DNA of 52,244 nt from Desulfurivibrionaceae bacterium (GTDB lineage: Bacteria > Desulfobacterota > Desulfobulbia > Desulfobulbales > VMSU01): positions 1 to 52,244 of the forward strand of contig JAQYVV010000020.1 in NCBI GenBank assembly GCA_030145275.1, in the 5' to 3' direction. The notes under the pieces are model-generated. The model did no database searches. It saw only the letters and a list, made by a program, of their open reading frames with translations, and was not told where the DNA came from. Made by a program: the position numbers and the translations under genes. Below, in pieces: positions 16,697 to 26,040 of the stretch; the stretch's first letter is position 1; each line of letters starts with the position of its first letter.

Positions 16697-17614
16697 TTAT
16701 CTCCCTTCAATAGCCTGCCAATAGGCATCAACCCTATTCTGGATCTCGGCAAGCAACTGCTCGTCCCGCTGTGGCCTGAAGAGGTGTTGGAAACGCTCCT
16801 GGCGACTAAGGTACTCTTCCACCGGCAACCGGGGGCGAGAGATTTTTGTGTGGACCACTTTGCCATCCTCATACTCTTTCAAAGGCCAAATCCCGGTTTT
16901 GACTGCCAGTCGGCCTATTTCTACCGATTCCTGCGGATCGTAGCCCCAACCGGTTGGACACGGAGAAAGGACAATAATCAAACGGGGACCTTTCATTTTT
17001 TTTGCCTTTTCAATCTTTCGGGCCAGATCGAGGGGTTCCGCACCCACTGCCGTTGCCACATATTCAGGCCGGTGGGCTGCCCAGATGGCAAAGAGATCTT
17101 TTTTATAACCCGGATAACCGTGGACGCCGCGGCTTGTCGCAGTTCTTGCGGCGTGGGGAGTGGCTGCCGAATATTGCTGCCCGGTATTGCCATACCCTTC
17201 GTTGTCGTAACAGACATAGAAGAAATCCAGATTACGGTCGATGGCTGCAGAGGTGGAGGAAAGACCCATGCCGTTTGCTGAGCCGTCCCCGGTGAGCACA
17301 AGAACTTCAAGGTCTTCCGCAGTATCAATCTCGCCTTTTTTCTGTAAAATATCCAAGGCATCCCTGACTCCCTGGGCCCCGGCCGGCGCCGAGGCCATTG
17401 CGGTATAAAGCCAAGAGCCGCGAAAGGGGGTGAACGGATAAATGGAGAGCAGGGTCATGCAGCCAGCCGCATTGACAATGACATTTTTCTCGCCGATTAT
17501 ATCATATATTTCATGCAGGGCTTCCAGGCCGCCGCACCCGGCACACATGGGAGTACCGCTTCCAAGAATATGGGAAGAGGGAAGGTCTTTCAGGCGTTGA
17601 AATGCCGATATCAT
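16697..17614 (-). CDS. 2-oxoacid:ferredoxin oxidoreductase, beta (TPP) subunit
   Basis: 305 residues. The thiamine-diphosphate subunit is recognised by GTPMCAGCGG near residues 18-29, AGCMTLL, the GDGSANGMG Mg/TPP-binding motif and the DNEGYGNTGQQYS segment. It forms the catalytic core with the alpha subunit, oxidatively decarboxylating a 2-oxoacid to the acyl-CoA. The C-terminal tail (about 240-305) resembles pyruvate/2-oxoisovalerate types, but sequence does not decide the substrate. Its ATG overlaps the alpha stop (ATGA, 4 bases), so the two are translated together. Confidence 0.88.
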   Translation of the reverse strand: MISAFQRLKDLPSSHILGSGTPMCAGCGGLEALHEIYDIIGEKNVIVNAAGCMTLLSIYPFTPFRGSWLYTAMASAPAGAQGVRDALDILQKKGEIDTAEDLEVLVLTGDGSANGMGLSSTSAAIDRNLDFFYVCYDNEGYGNTGQQYSAATPHAARTATSRGVHGYPGYKKDLFAIWAAHRPEYVATAVGAEPLDLARKIEKAKKMKGPRLIIVLSPCPTGWGYDPQESVEIGRLAVKTGIWPLKEYEDGKVVHTKISRPRLPVEEYLSRQERFQHLFRPQRDEQLLAEIQNRVDAYWQAIEGR

Positions 17615-18864
17615 TTTCCACCTCCTCTGGTTTGCCGAGCCGCTCTGGCAACGCTTTGCAGCTTTCTGACCTCCAGCAGTTCCTCCTCGCTGTACAACAG
17701 GCGCGGCGGTGGCGTTTCGCCATCTTCCACAGCCTTGCGGGTAACGGCTGCAATCTGGTAAAAATCTTCCGGGGTAATGTCACGACCGCCCAGTCCCCCA
17801 ATAAAGCTGAGCAAAACATCGGGTGCACCTTTTTGGTTATAAAGGACCGACGATAATTCAGTATAAAGGACACCGCCAAGCCCTGCGGCCAGGTTTTGAT
17901 CGATTACCGCAACTCCTTTTTTGTTCTTTAGGGCCTTTGCAATGGCCTCTTTTGGAAAAGGCCGCAAGAGCCGGGGCCGAACCAGACCTATTGACCAGCC
18001 GACATCCCGCAGGCGATCTACGGCGTCCTTTGCCTTGGTGGCAAAAGAGCCAATCATCACAAAGGTAAACTCTGCGTCTTCGGATTTATAGGTTTCCAGC
18101 ACGCCATAACTTCTGCCAAAGCAGTCGGAAAATTCTGCAGCTATTTTTTCAAAAACCTCTATGCCCTGCTCAGAGGCAAGGTGGGCTTCATAGCGAAAAT
18201 AAGAGTATGCCGCTCCACCTAATACAGCTACTCCTTCGCTGAGCGGTTCATTGGCCCGGAAGCGGATACTGCCGGGATCAAAAGGGGGCAGAAAACTGTC
18301 CACCGCATCAGGGGTCGGGACTTCCACGGGCTCCCGGGTAAAAGATAGATAAAACCCATCAAAATTAACGATCACAGGCAGACGGACCTTCTCATCCTCT
18401 GCCAGCCGATAGGCCATAATCATGCTGTCCAAAACTTCCTGGCAGGTGGCGCAGTGAACCTGCAGAAAACCGCAGTCCCGCACCGCCATGATATCGTTAT
18501 GGTCCGGTTCAAGCGTGATTGGGGCCGACAATCCACGCGAAACATTGACCAGCACAAAAGGGGCACGCCAACCGGCAACGGTATAAAGCATCTCCGTGCC
18601 ATAAAGAAGGCCCTGGCTGGAAGTGGCGCTGAAAACCCGTACTCCGGTCACTGCTGCCGCCCCGGCGGCAGTGATCATGGAATGCTCTGATTCCATGGTC
18701 ACCATCCTGCAGTCCATTTTGCCGTCCTCGATCCAGGCGCCAATGGTCTCGATAATCTCGGTTTGCGGCGTAATTGGAAAGGCAGGCAGATAATCAACCC
18801 GGGCCAACAATGCACCTAAGGCGGCAGCTCTATTTCCGGTCAATAATTCTCGTTTCACGCTCAC
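17611..18864 (-). CDS. 2-oxoacid:ferredoxin oxidoreductase, alpha subunit
   Basis: 417 residues from a GTG start that overlaps the stop of the upstream gene by 4 bases (GTGA). Typical alpha-subunit features are YLPAFPITPQTEIIETI, TMESEHSMITAAGAAAVTG (the glutamate acts in TPP activation) and TATS-type SATSSQGLLYG. The rest carries the pyrimidine-binding and the C-terminal transketolase-like domain (GVAVIDQNLAAGLGG). It pairs with beta and the gamma-delta fusion to form the enzyme. Substrate could be pyruvate, 2-oxoisovalerate or an aromatic 2-oxoacid; the nearby amino acid dehydrogenase makes branched or aromatic 2-oxoacids plausible. Confidence 0.88.
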   Translation of the reverse strand: MSVKRELLTGNRAAALGALLARVDYLPAFPITPQTEIIETIGAWIEDGKMDCRMVTMESEHSMITAAGAAAVTGVRVFSATSSQGLLYGTEMLYTVAGWRAPFVLVNVSRGLSAPITLEPDHNDIMAVRDCGFLQVHCATCQEVLDSMIMAYRLAEDEKVRLPVIVNFDGFYLSFTREPVEVPTPDAVDSFLPPFDPGSIRFRANEPLSEGVAVLGGAAYSYFRYEAHLASEQGIEVFEKIAAEFSDCFGRSYGVLETYKSEDAEFTFVMIGSFATKAKDAVDRLRDVGWSIGLVRPRLLRPFPKEAIAKALKNKKGVAVIDQNLAAGLGGVLYTELSSVLYNQKGAPDVLLSFIGGLGGRDITPEDFYQIAAVTRKAVEDGETPPPRLLYSEEELLEVRKLQSVARAARQTRGGGK

Positions 18865-19793
18865 TCCCCTTCTCTTTTTTGCGCTTCCGCTACCGGTTCA
18901 GCCACCGCGCTCACCGCATGGGGCGGGCACTGGGCCAGGCAAATCAAACACCCCTTGCAATGGTTATAGTCTATCTGGGGATATCGCTCTTTATCTAGAT
19001 GAATCGCGCCATCCGGACAAAAGGTACTGCACAGCCACCAACAACGATTGCACCGTGAATAGTCAATTACGGGCCGCATGGTCCGCCACTGACCGGTTAT
19101 TAATTTTTCGCTGGTGGCTGCGGCATGGATGGCCGGAGCCGAGAGTTTAGGGTCTTCCCAGGAAAGTTCTATCCAGGAAGGAGGTCGATAATCATCGGCC
19201 CTTACAGGTTTGCCTTCCTTGACTATCCCTGTATCATTTTTCAGTTCATTAAAGGCGGTTAAAGCCATCTCAAGGTTAGTTTGGACAACATCCGACCCCA
19301 AATGGGCCAATTCCTCGTTTATTGCCAGGGTAAGCGTTGTCTCTTGAATTACCCCTGCCAGCCTCGCCGCACCCCCGGCACATATGGCGCCAATAAAGCG
19401 CATTTCATCCCAACCTTTTCCAGACGGGCTTTGGGTCAAGGCAATTATTCTACCCTTAAAGTTCAGTCTGTCCTGCCACAGTTTTGTCTTCTCCATGCTA
19501 TTTATCAGGAGTATGGAGTCGGAGCGCAAAGCCTGCATAACGCCGGCAGCCGGAACGGCAATCAAACTTTCATCGGCAACAACAACCAGGCCCGGATGAC
19601 GGATAATGCCACGTTCATTTATCTGCTCTTTTGAGGCACGCACATAGGCGAACATAGGGGCCCCGCGGCGCTCGGCCCCATAACGGGGAGCGTCTTGCAC
19701 CTCATATCCTTCGAGGAAGAAGGCCTTGCCAAGAATTCTGCTTGCCGTCTTCATGCCTTGACCACCGCGGCCATGGAAACGTATCCGATACAT
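18861..19793 (-). CDS. 2-oxoacid:ferredoxin oxidoreductase, fused gamma-delta subunit
   Basis: 310 residues from the ATG at 19793, chosen because AGGAGTGG precedes it; the frame opens further upstream without family sequence. The gamma domain (FHGRGGQGMKTASRILG, then DAPRYGAERRGAP, residues about 1-190) is followed by a delta-type ferredoxin domain. The second cluster is the classic CxxCxxCxxxC (279, 282, 285, 289). The first is CNRCWWLCSTFCP with spacing CxxCxxxCxxxC (248, 251, 255, 259), one residue longer than usual. Two 4Fe-4S clusters would pass electrons to ferredoxin. First gene of the unit; TATAAT lies at 19855-19850, about 57 bases upstream, with no clear -35 box. Confidence 0.85.
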   Translation of the reverse strand: MYRIRFHGRGGQGMKTASRILGKAFFLEGYEVQDAPRYGAERRGAPMFAYVRASKEQINERGIIRHPGLVVVADESLIAVPAAGVMQALRSDSILLINSMEKTKLWQDRLNFKGRIIALTQSPSGKGWDEMRFIGAICAGGAARLAGVIQETTLTLAINEELAHLGSDVVQTNLEMALTAFNELKNDTGIVKEGKPVRADDYRPPSWIELSWEDPKLSAPAIHAAATSEKLITGQWRTMRPVIDYSRCNRCWWLCSTFCPDGAIHLDKERYPQIDYNHCKGCLICLAQCPPHAVSAVAEPVAEAQKREGE

Positions 19794-19838
19794 TCTATCC
19801 ACTCCTAACCAAGACAAGTTGGCTAACTGCCTTACCAT

Positions 19839-20297
19839 TAGTCATTAAGATTATAAAATAATGTGCACCTTGTTGATTTATTGCCACTCAGTTCAGTACC
19901 CCCCTGTGGGGTATAAAAAACAAGATTTTTATATTCTGCCGCTGCGTCACCGTACATCAGCAGCACTGTAGGCTAATCTAATCACCACTGTAACTTCAGG
20001 TAGAGTTGTAAACTACCTTTAACTCCATAGTGTAACTATTCAGCGAACTAACCGGGGTGAATAGTTCGACATTTATTTTCTAAGTAACAACAGGCTCCGT
20101 TGTCTTTCCGGGCTTGACCCGGAATCCAGAAACCAGCCTTATCTCCTGGATTACGGTTAAAAACATACCGGAATGACGGGTCTGGTATGTTTTTATTTAT
20201 CATGTTGATTTTACGATATTTACGCAAGTATTCAATATGTTGTTACTTAGAAGGCGCTAAATATTGCAAAAGAATTCATGCCCCATTCGGAAAAAAA
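19839..20297. repeat. Composite palindromic repeat region (families A and B)
   Basis: A 459-base gap. A family A end, GTAACTATTCAG, lies at 20033-20044. A family B element fills 20080-20250, bounded by a perfect 13-bp inverted repeat, CTAAGTAACAACA and TGTTGTTACTTAG. Inside it, TTTCCGGGCTTGACCCGGAA and ATACCGGAATGACGGGTCTG form stems. Relatives of family B occur at about 35439-35542 and 48822-48944. No coding sequence is evident. Confidence 0.75.
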
Positions 20298-21413
20298 TTA
20301 TAAAATCGAATAACGCCGGTACGACATCGCTTTTTTGACCCGCCTGATAGCGAGTTTTACAGCGGCATCTCTGGGCATTATCTTTTGGGCGTCGGCCTCT
20401 TCAAGCACCATCGTCATATTGGTCCGCAATTTTTCTTTAATGGTCTGAAAAACCGTGATCTGATCGGCATTGTGATATTCCATGGCAGCACAGATCACCC
20501 CACCGGCATTGGCGATAAAATCAGGTAGGCAGAGAATTCCTTTATCATATAAATATTTCTCCGCACCGTAGGTGAAAGGGATATTTGCACCTTGGGGGAC
20601 CAGCTTGCACTTCAGGCGGCTAACATTGTCCTCATGCACCACATCCGGCCGAGCCGCAGGTATCCAGATTTCACATTCAATATCTATTATATCCTCACGC
20701 TCAAGCTTTCGGCCTTTCGGGTGGTCGATAACGCTTTTGCCCTCTCTTTTCAATTCTGTTAATGCTTCGATATCAAGCCCATGTGGATCATAAACTGTTC
20801 CAAGCGAGTCGGCGGCCCCAACCAAGATAACCCCTTTGTCAGCCAAAAAGCGGGCGGCGTGACGCCCCACAGCGCCAAATCCCTGCACTACCATCCTGGC
20901 ACCGTCTAATTCAAAATTACAATATTTCATTGCCACCTCAACGGCATAAAGCAGTCCCCAGCCGGTAGCACCAATTTTATCCAGCGGAATGCCTCCTATT
21001 TCCCTGGGGAGACCCACGGCCCGACCTATTTCATCCTTGATCCAAGCCATGCAGACTTCATCTGTGCCCATATCCGGGCCAAATATATAGTCGGACTCAT
21101 GACGAAGAGCGTGAGCAAAGGTCCTGACAAGCCTTTCCTTTTCCTTTCTGGCCATTTTAGGATCGCCATAGATTACTGACTTTCCTCCGCCATGCTGTAA
21201 GCCCGCCGAGGCATTTTTCAGCGTCATGGCCCTGGCAAGCCTGGCACACTCCACAGTGCTCACATCCCGGGCCATTCTCAGACCGCCGATGGATGGCCCG
21301 GTAGCCACATTATCTATAACAAGAACGCCTTTCAGGCCACATGCCGGTTCGTTAACATGAATTACCTTTGCCGGTCCCATTTCGTCTCCTAAAGCAAAGA
21401 CCTCATCCTTCAT
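20298..21413 (-). CDS. Glu/Leu-type amino acid dehydrogenase
   Basis: 371 residues from the ATG at 21413 (GGAGGT upstream). It belongs to the Glu/Leu/Phe/Val dehydrogenase family: TLKNASAGLQHGGGKSV with Lys66 and catalytic Lys78, FGPDMGTDE with Asp114, and the Rossmann motif VQGFGAVGRHAARF. It deaminates an L-amino acid to its 2-oxoacid with NAD(P)+. The length and the GPDMGTDE segment suit either leucine or glutamate dehydrogenase; I cannot decide. The stop-side gap holds repeats, so it is probably a separate transcription unit. The 2-oxoacid oxidoreductase genes are 500 bases further on, which suggests the product feeds that enzyme. Confidence 0.82.
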   Translation of the reverse strand: MKDEVFALGDEMGPAKVIHVNEPACGLKGVLVIDNVATGPSIGGLRMARDVSTVECARLARAMTLKNASAGLQHGGGKSVIYGDPKMARKEKERLVRTFAHALRHESDYIFGPDMGTDEVCMAWIKDEIGRAVGLPREIGGIPLDKIGATGWGLLYAVEVAMKYCNFELDGARMVVQGFGAVGRHAARFLADKGVILVGAADSLGTVYDPHGLDIEALTELKREGKSVIDHPKGRKLEREDIIDIECEIWIPAARPDVVHEDNVSRLKCKLVPQGANIPFTYGAEKYLYDKGILCLPDFIANAGGVICAAMEYHNADQITVFQTIKEKLRTNMTMVLEEADAQKIMPRDAAVKLAIRRVKKAMSYRRYSIL

Positions 21414-21496
21414 AAACAGACGACCTCCATTTTTAGATGGTATTTTCCAATAAAGCAAAAAACCAAAGTAAAATTAAACTGTTCTCCATATTATTC

Positions 21497-21526
21497 AGTA
21501 CACTACACAAAACTCTTTCTTGTCAA
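21497..21526 (-). promoter_or_regulatory. Possible sigma-70 promoter of the amino acid dehydrogenase
   Basis: TTGACA (21526-21521, minus strand) and TGTACT (21502-21497) are 18 bases apart and 84 bases before the start. The -35 is consensus; the -10 is weak. The remainder of 21527-22046 contains no gene I can support; a 42-codon minus-strand frame (21742-21614) is discussed under findings. Confidence 0.4.
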
Positions 21527-22046
21527 ATGAATACAAAAAAAATCGTTTTTCTTTAGGGATCTTCTTCAGATTCTGCCCATGGTGTCTCTTCTCCTACCCG
21601 GCTGGCAATCGGCTTAAACAGCATGCTTTGTAGAGTTATCACCTATTACCAGAGGCACCCCGATATTCCTGGCTCCCTTTTTGGTGTAAATTAAATGCTT
21701 AAGGCAACACAGACTGCAGACGTGACCGGAATCCACAGACATGTGAAGATATGATGTTAAGGGCCAGGAAGATAGTGACGTTTCATCCAGATGGAAGGTT
21801 GTTGTGAGACAGGAGGAATGGGAGTTGACTTGGTTTGGAAATATGTTGACTCTGAGAGGCGGCTATTTTGTCGCTACTTTTGAAGCTCAGAACGAATCTT
21901 CAAATGGCTTTGAAGTTTTTCCAAGCCATAATCTGTAGGTTATCTTAAGCTTTGAAAATAAGGAACTTCGGAAAGATGTTGGCAAGACATCTTCAATTCA
22001 GAAAATACTTAGACAGCTTTTGGTGGCTGATCATTGTAAAGCATCT

Positions 22047-24437
22047 TTATAGAAATTTTGAGATTGACATATTAAAAGTTACCCCTTTCTTAGAACCGGG
22101 TTCAATCCATACTTTACCTTGGTGTCGTTCGGCGATTTCTTTTACTATAGCCAGCCCCAATCCCGTTCCCTCGATGCCTCTTGAAGTTTCTTTCCGTTTG
22201 AACAGCCCAAATATACCTTTGGATTCTTCCTTCTTTAAGCCAACCCCATCATCACTGACGGAAAAAATGTGAAAATCGTCAACATCTTTATAGCCGATTT
22301 CAACCTTACTTAAAGTGTCGCCACCATATTTTAAGGCATTATCGACAAAGTTTCTAAAGACTCTCAACATTGACAGTTTATCGGCCTGAATTGCTGGAAT
22401 ATCTTCCGGTTCAAACATATTTATTTGGCGGATATTAAATTGAGCGGAAAATTCTTCGTGAATTATTTGGAGGATTTCTTTAGAATTTACCTCTTCAAGG
22501 CACAGAGGTCTCTCTTTGGTAGCAATATAAAGATTAATCGTTTCAACAAGTGCTGCGATTTGTTCAGAAGATTTTTGTATTTGCTCACAGTAACTTTTAC
22601 CTTTTGCATTGAGACTGTCTCCAAAATTCTTTTGGAGACGCTTTGTCAGTCCATATATTGCAATAGACGGGTTCTTGAGGTCATGAGCAACCGAATAAGC
22701 AAAGTGTTGAATTTTTTCAGCACTTTTCCTTAACTTCTCTTGATCTTGTTTGCGTTCTGTAATATCACGCACGAAAGCTTGGATGATCTTTCTGCCATGA
22801 TAATTAATGATCTTGCTACTTATTTCAACTGGAATTTCCAGACCGTCTTTGTGTTTCTGGGTGTGCTCAAATATCATGCTGTCTTTTTGCATGAGTTCCC
22901 AAACCTTGGACTTGTTGCTGCTGACAGAGCTTGAGCCTGTGATGTTGTTAATTTTTAACCGGCGGAGTTCTTCAAGGCTATAGCCAAGTCGGTTATATGC
23001 ATTTTCGTTGGCATCCAGAATGGTTAAATGAACCGGGTCGATGATAAAGATGGCATCATTGGCATTTTCAAATAAGCTCCGGTATTTTTTCTCACTCACC
23101 GTTAATGCTTCTTCCGTCCTCTTTCGCTCGGTGATGTCGAGAGCCAAAGATATGGCGCCCCGCACATGCCCTTTATTGTCATAAATGGTTGAATTATTCC
23201 ACTCACAGAGGATGACTTCCCCTGATTTAGTGAGATTTTCATTAATGCTGTGGTGTGAGAGATCCCCTTTAAGCAAAACTTTAACGACTTCATCAACTTG
23301 GGGCCGAGTTGCTTCTGGAATAAGGAACTTAAAGAAATTCCGCCCTAAAACCTCTTCTTTCGGCCAACCGAATATCCTTTGTGCCTGTATATTCCAGTCG
23401 GTGATTTTGCAATCGCAATCCCAGATCACAAAAGCAAGAGGAGCGCTGTTGTATACACTCCGGTAACGTTCCTCGCTCTCCCGCAACTGCTCTTCCGCCT
23501 GCTTGCGAAAAGTGATATCCAGGAAAGAAACAACTGCGCCTACTAATTCTCCACCTTCAAACATCGGGGTGCTTGTATAATCAACAGGAAAACTCAAGCC
23601 ATTTTTCCGCCAAAATATTTCATCATCTTTATGATGAATCCTGCCGTCCTTGAATGCTTGGTAGATTGGACATTTATCATCAGTGTAAGGGCGCCCATCC
23701 GCTCTAGTATGATGGATTAGCGTATGACTTTGCCGGCCTATTAACTCTTCTGTCGTATAGCCAAGTATTTTGGCCGCGGTTGGATTTACGAAGGTGTGTC
23801 TTCCCTCAGTATCGAGCCCGAAAATTCCTTCTCCAGCGGAGTTTAAAATTAATTCATTCTGCTGGCCGAGCTTTTTTACCTTCTCCTCTATTCGCTTACG
23901 CTCGGTGATCTCAGCTTGTAAATTATGGTTGGCTCTTACAAGTTCTGCTGTTCGTTCCTCAACCCGCAACTCCAGTTTATCATGTGCTTCTTGAAGCTTC
24001 TCTTCCGCCTGCTTACGACCGCTAATGTCTTTTGCAAGAGACAACAATCTTTGTTTTCCCTCAGCTGTAATAATCTCTCCGGAATATAAGCAATAAATAG
24101 TCTCACCATTTTTCTTTTTGAGAGTCAGCTCCATATCATGAATATGGTTTGTCGTCCGCAACTCATTTTTCAGGACATTACGGTCTTCTTGTGAAATCAA
24201 TCCTAAATTGGCAGAGGTAGTGCCTATAGCCTCTTCACGACTATAACCAGTGACATGAACAAAATTATCGTTAACCTCAATTAATTTCCCATCTTCAATG
24301 GCACTTATAATCATGAGCAACGGACTGGCATGAAATACTTTTGCAAATTTTTCTTCCGCCCGAGCAAGCTCAATGACTTTTTTCTCTAAATCTTTGACTC
24401 CTTGTGTGAGTTCTTCGTGTGTTGGTTTGTCACTCAT
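22047..24437 (-). CDS. Cytoplasmic multi-PAS sensor histidine kinase
   Basis: 796 residues with no membrane segment. Four PAS domains are separated by coiled coils: about 25-140, 195-315, 325-440 and 450-565. Between the first two lies a long helix (KLELRVEERTAELVRANHNL). Then come HisKA with YSVAHDLKNPSIAIYG (His585) and HATPase with NFVDNALKYGG, SDDGVGL and GIEGTGLGLAIVKEI. It should autophosphorylate in response to signals read by PAS, such as redox state or small ligands; no cofactor residue can be assigned. No response regulator adjoins. The gene is flanked by mobile-element debris, so recent arrival or rearrangement is possible. Confidence 0.88.
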   Translation of the reverse strand: MSDKPTHEELTQGVKDLEKKVIELARAEEKFAKVFHASPLLMIISAIEDGKLIEVNDNFVHVTGYSREEAIGTTSANLGLISQEDRNVLKNELRTTNHIHDMELTLKKKNGETIYCLYSGEIITAEGKQRLLSLAKDISGRKQAEEKLQEAHDKLELRVEERTAELVRANHNLQAEITERKRIEEKVKKLGQQNELILNSAGEGIFGLDTEGRHTFVNPTAAKILGYTTEELIGRQSHTLIHHTRADGRPYTDDKCPIYQAFKDGRIHHKDDEIFWRKNGLSFPVDYTSTPMFEGGELVGAVVSFLDITFRKQAEEQLRESEERYRSVYNSAPLAFVIWDCDCKITDWNIQAQRIFGWPKEEVLGRNFFKFLIPEATRPQVDEVVKVLLKGDLSHHSINENLTKSGEVILCEWNNSTIYDNKGHVRGAISLALDITERKRTEEALTVSEKKYRSLFENANDAIFIIDPVHLTILDANENAYNRLGYSLEELRRLKINNITGSSSVSSNKSKVWELMQKDSMIFEHTQKHKDGLEIPVEISSKIINYHGRKIIQAFVRDITERKQDQEKLRKSAEKIQHFAYSVAHDLKNPSIAIYGLTKRLQKNFGDSLNAKGKSYCEQIQKSSEQIAALVETINLYIATKERPLCLEEVNSKEILQIIHEEFSAQFNIRQINMFEPEDIPAIQADKLSMLRVFRNFVDNALKYGGDTLSKVEIGYKDVDDFHIFSVSDDGVGLKKEESKGIFGLFKRKETSRGIEGTGLGLAIVKEIAERHQGKVWIEPGSKKGVTFNMSISKFL

Positions 24438-24657
24438 TGTAAAATCCTCAACTTAAAAAGTTGAAAAGCCCTGTTTATTTTGATTATGAGTTGGAATAAG
24501 AAGAAAGATTAGAATTGGGTTTGATATGACATCTTAGGTCCGAAAAAGGCGGAGGATCTCATACAAACTACCATTAAAATTAAGATATCAAAATCCTTAC
24601 CTATCCCAAAGATTACTTTCAAGGTAATACCACAAAGTGGTAGCGATATAAAGCTAA

Positions 24658-25176
24658 TTATTCAACCAGTTCTTTTTTACAATGCAAAATATAGAAATTA
24701 AAAAAGGATCTCTTTTGAGGAAAATAATTGCTATGGGTAAAGCCTGTTGCCAGATAGCAGAAGCTTATTAAAAAACCTGGGCCACTCTTTGGTTCATGCA
24801 AAAGAAACTTTCTATCGTCAATATCGGCTGGTTTAAGTCCGAGAACTTCGCTGATTCTCATTCCACCTCTAGCCATAAGCTCAAGCATTAGTCTGTTAAG
24901 AGCATGTAAGGCCCTAAAAATTGCTTCGTCAATTGTATCCTTATCAAAAATGGTCCATTGATGAGCTTTAGGTTTTCTGGAAAGATTTCTGGCTGCAGGA
25001 GATTGGCAGGAGTTTCTCATGTCTGGTTGAATTGTATTGATAATCAAGTTGAAAAAAGCTGATATTGTCATATATCGACTACGTTTTGTGTTTTGCTCTC
25101 TGCCAATGGTAAGTTCTGCAAGAAAGGAGATAATCTCCTCAGTTTTTATTGATTCCAGATCCCTTCCTCCTGTCAT
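24658..25176 (-). pseudogene. Tyrosine recombinase (XerC/D-type integrase), truncated
   Basis: 172 residues. The first part is the SAM-like core-binding domain (TEEIISFLAELTIGREQNTK...). Then LMARGGMRISEVLGLKPADI carries the first catalytic Arg. The sequence after EPKSG loses all similarity, and the HxxR and active-site Tyr motifs are missing, so the catalytic domain is cut after roughly a third. The frame ends at TAA 24658-24660. It cannot be an active recombinase. It lies between the PAS kinase and the zinc-ribbon protein and marks an old mobile-element scar. Confidence 0.7.
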
Positions 25177-25415
25177 AAAGTTAAAATGCTCCTTTTATAA
25201 AACGATTCGGATTTCCGTTGGTAATCTTGACCGCTGAGGGTTTATGCATTTTTCAAACTTACATGGAGAGAGATTAATTTCGAGAGGTGTCAATAACAGA
25301 AATCACATTTTGATCTTTGGCGAGATGCTATAAGATCAGCCTTCATTTTCGGTTCTTCTTTTCAGGAATTGGGAAAAAATTGTCAGTTTCTCTGATTTTC
25401 TTTGTATATTCAATT

Positions 25416-25889
25416 ATGGCCATTCATTTTACAGAAGATTTAACCAAATTAGTTCCCCTCAAAGTCAGTGTGGTTTCCGGTGAAAAAACAGTTTTCACCT
25501 GTCCCTGCTGCAAAAAGAAATTTCCACTCTCTTCATCAATGGTTAAGCGTCTTAGCGGGAAAGGCTGTGAGTTAACATGTCATTTATGTGAAAAACGTTT
25601 TTTAGTGCAAGTTGAAGTAAAGCCTCGAAGGATGGAAACTCTACAAGTTTCCATTACCGACATATCAAACAATCAAACTTTCAAGAATATCTCCGTCCAA
25701 CAATTGACTCCCAATTGTATTGATTTTATTTGTAAGGGACAACAATGTTTGAGTAAAGGCCAGAAAGTCCAAGTGAATTTCATAGATCCCCAAACAGGCA
25801 GACCAGGCAATAAGAGTAAAGCTGTCGTACAGTTGGTGCGAGGTAAATATGTGAGCTGTCACTTTGTTGAACCGGTGGACATCAAATGA
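25416..25889 (+). CDS. Zinc-ribbon protein with PilZ-like C-terminal domain
   Basis: 157 residues from the ATG at 25416; the frame is open further upstream but this start precedes the conserved-looking part. Two cysteine pairs, CPCC (about 30-33) and CHLC (about 58-61), make a zinc ribbon spanning residues 28-65. The remaining half is beta-rich and ends VVQLVRGKYVSCHFVEP, which resembles the last strands of PilZ domains. The RxxxR and D/NxSxxG motifs that bind cyclic di-GMP are not evident, so ligand binding is doubtful. The gene stands alone. A regulator acting by protein contact is possible; I do not assign a function. Confidence 0.5.
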   Translation: MAIHFTEDLTKLVPLKVSVVSGEKTVFTCPCCKKKFPLSSSMVKRLSGKGCELTCHLCEKRFLVQVEVKPRRMETLQVSITDISNNQTFKNISVQQLTPNCIDFICKGQQCLSKGQKVQVNFIDPQTGRPGNKSKAVVQLVRGKYVSCHFVEPVDIK

Positions 25890-26040
25890 AAAGAATATGA
25901 AAACTTCCCTCTACTCTCTTCTCACTTCTTGTATACATGGAAGAGATTAACAAGATGAACTATCCCGAATCTTTGGAAGTCTCTTTACTTTAGCAAAACC
26001 TCATCAAAAGCACGACCGCATACATAAGGGAACAAACGTC

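Noticed and set aside
16502..17281. A 259-residue + strand frame opposite the acyl-CoA synthetase and beta subunit genes
   Set aside because: It covers parts of two well-supported genes on the other strand and has no recognisable domain.
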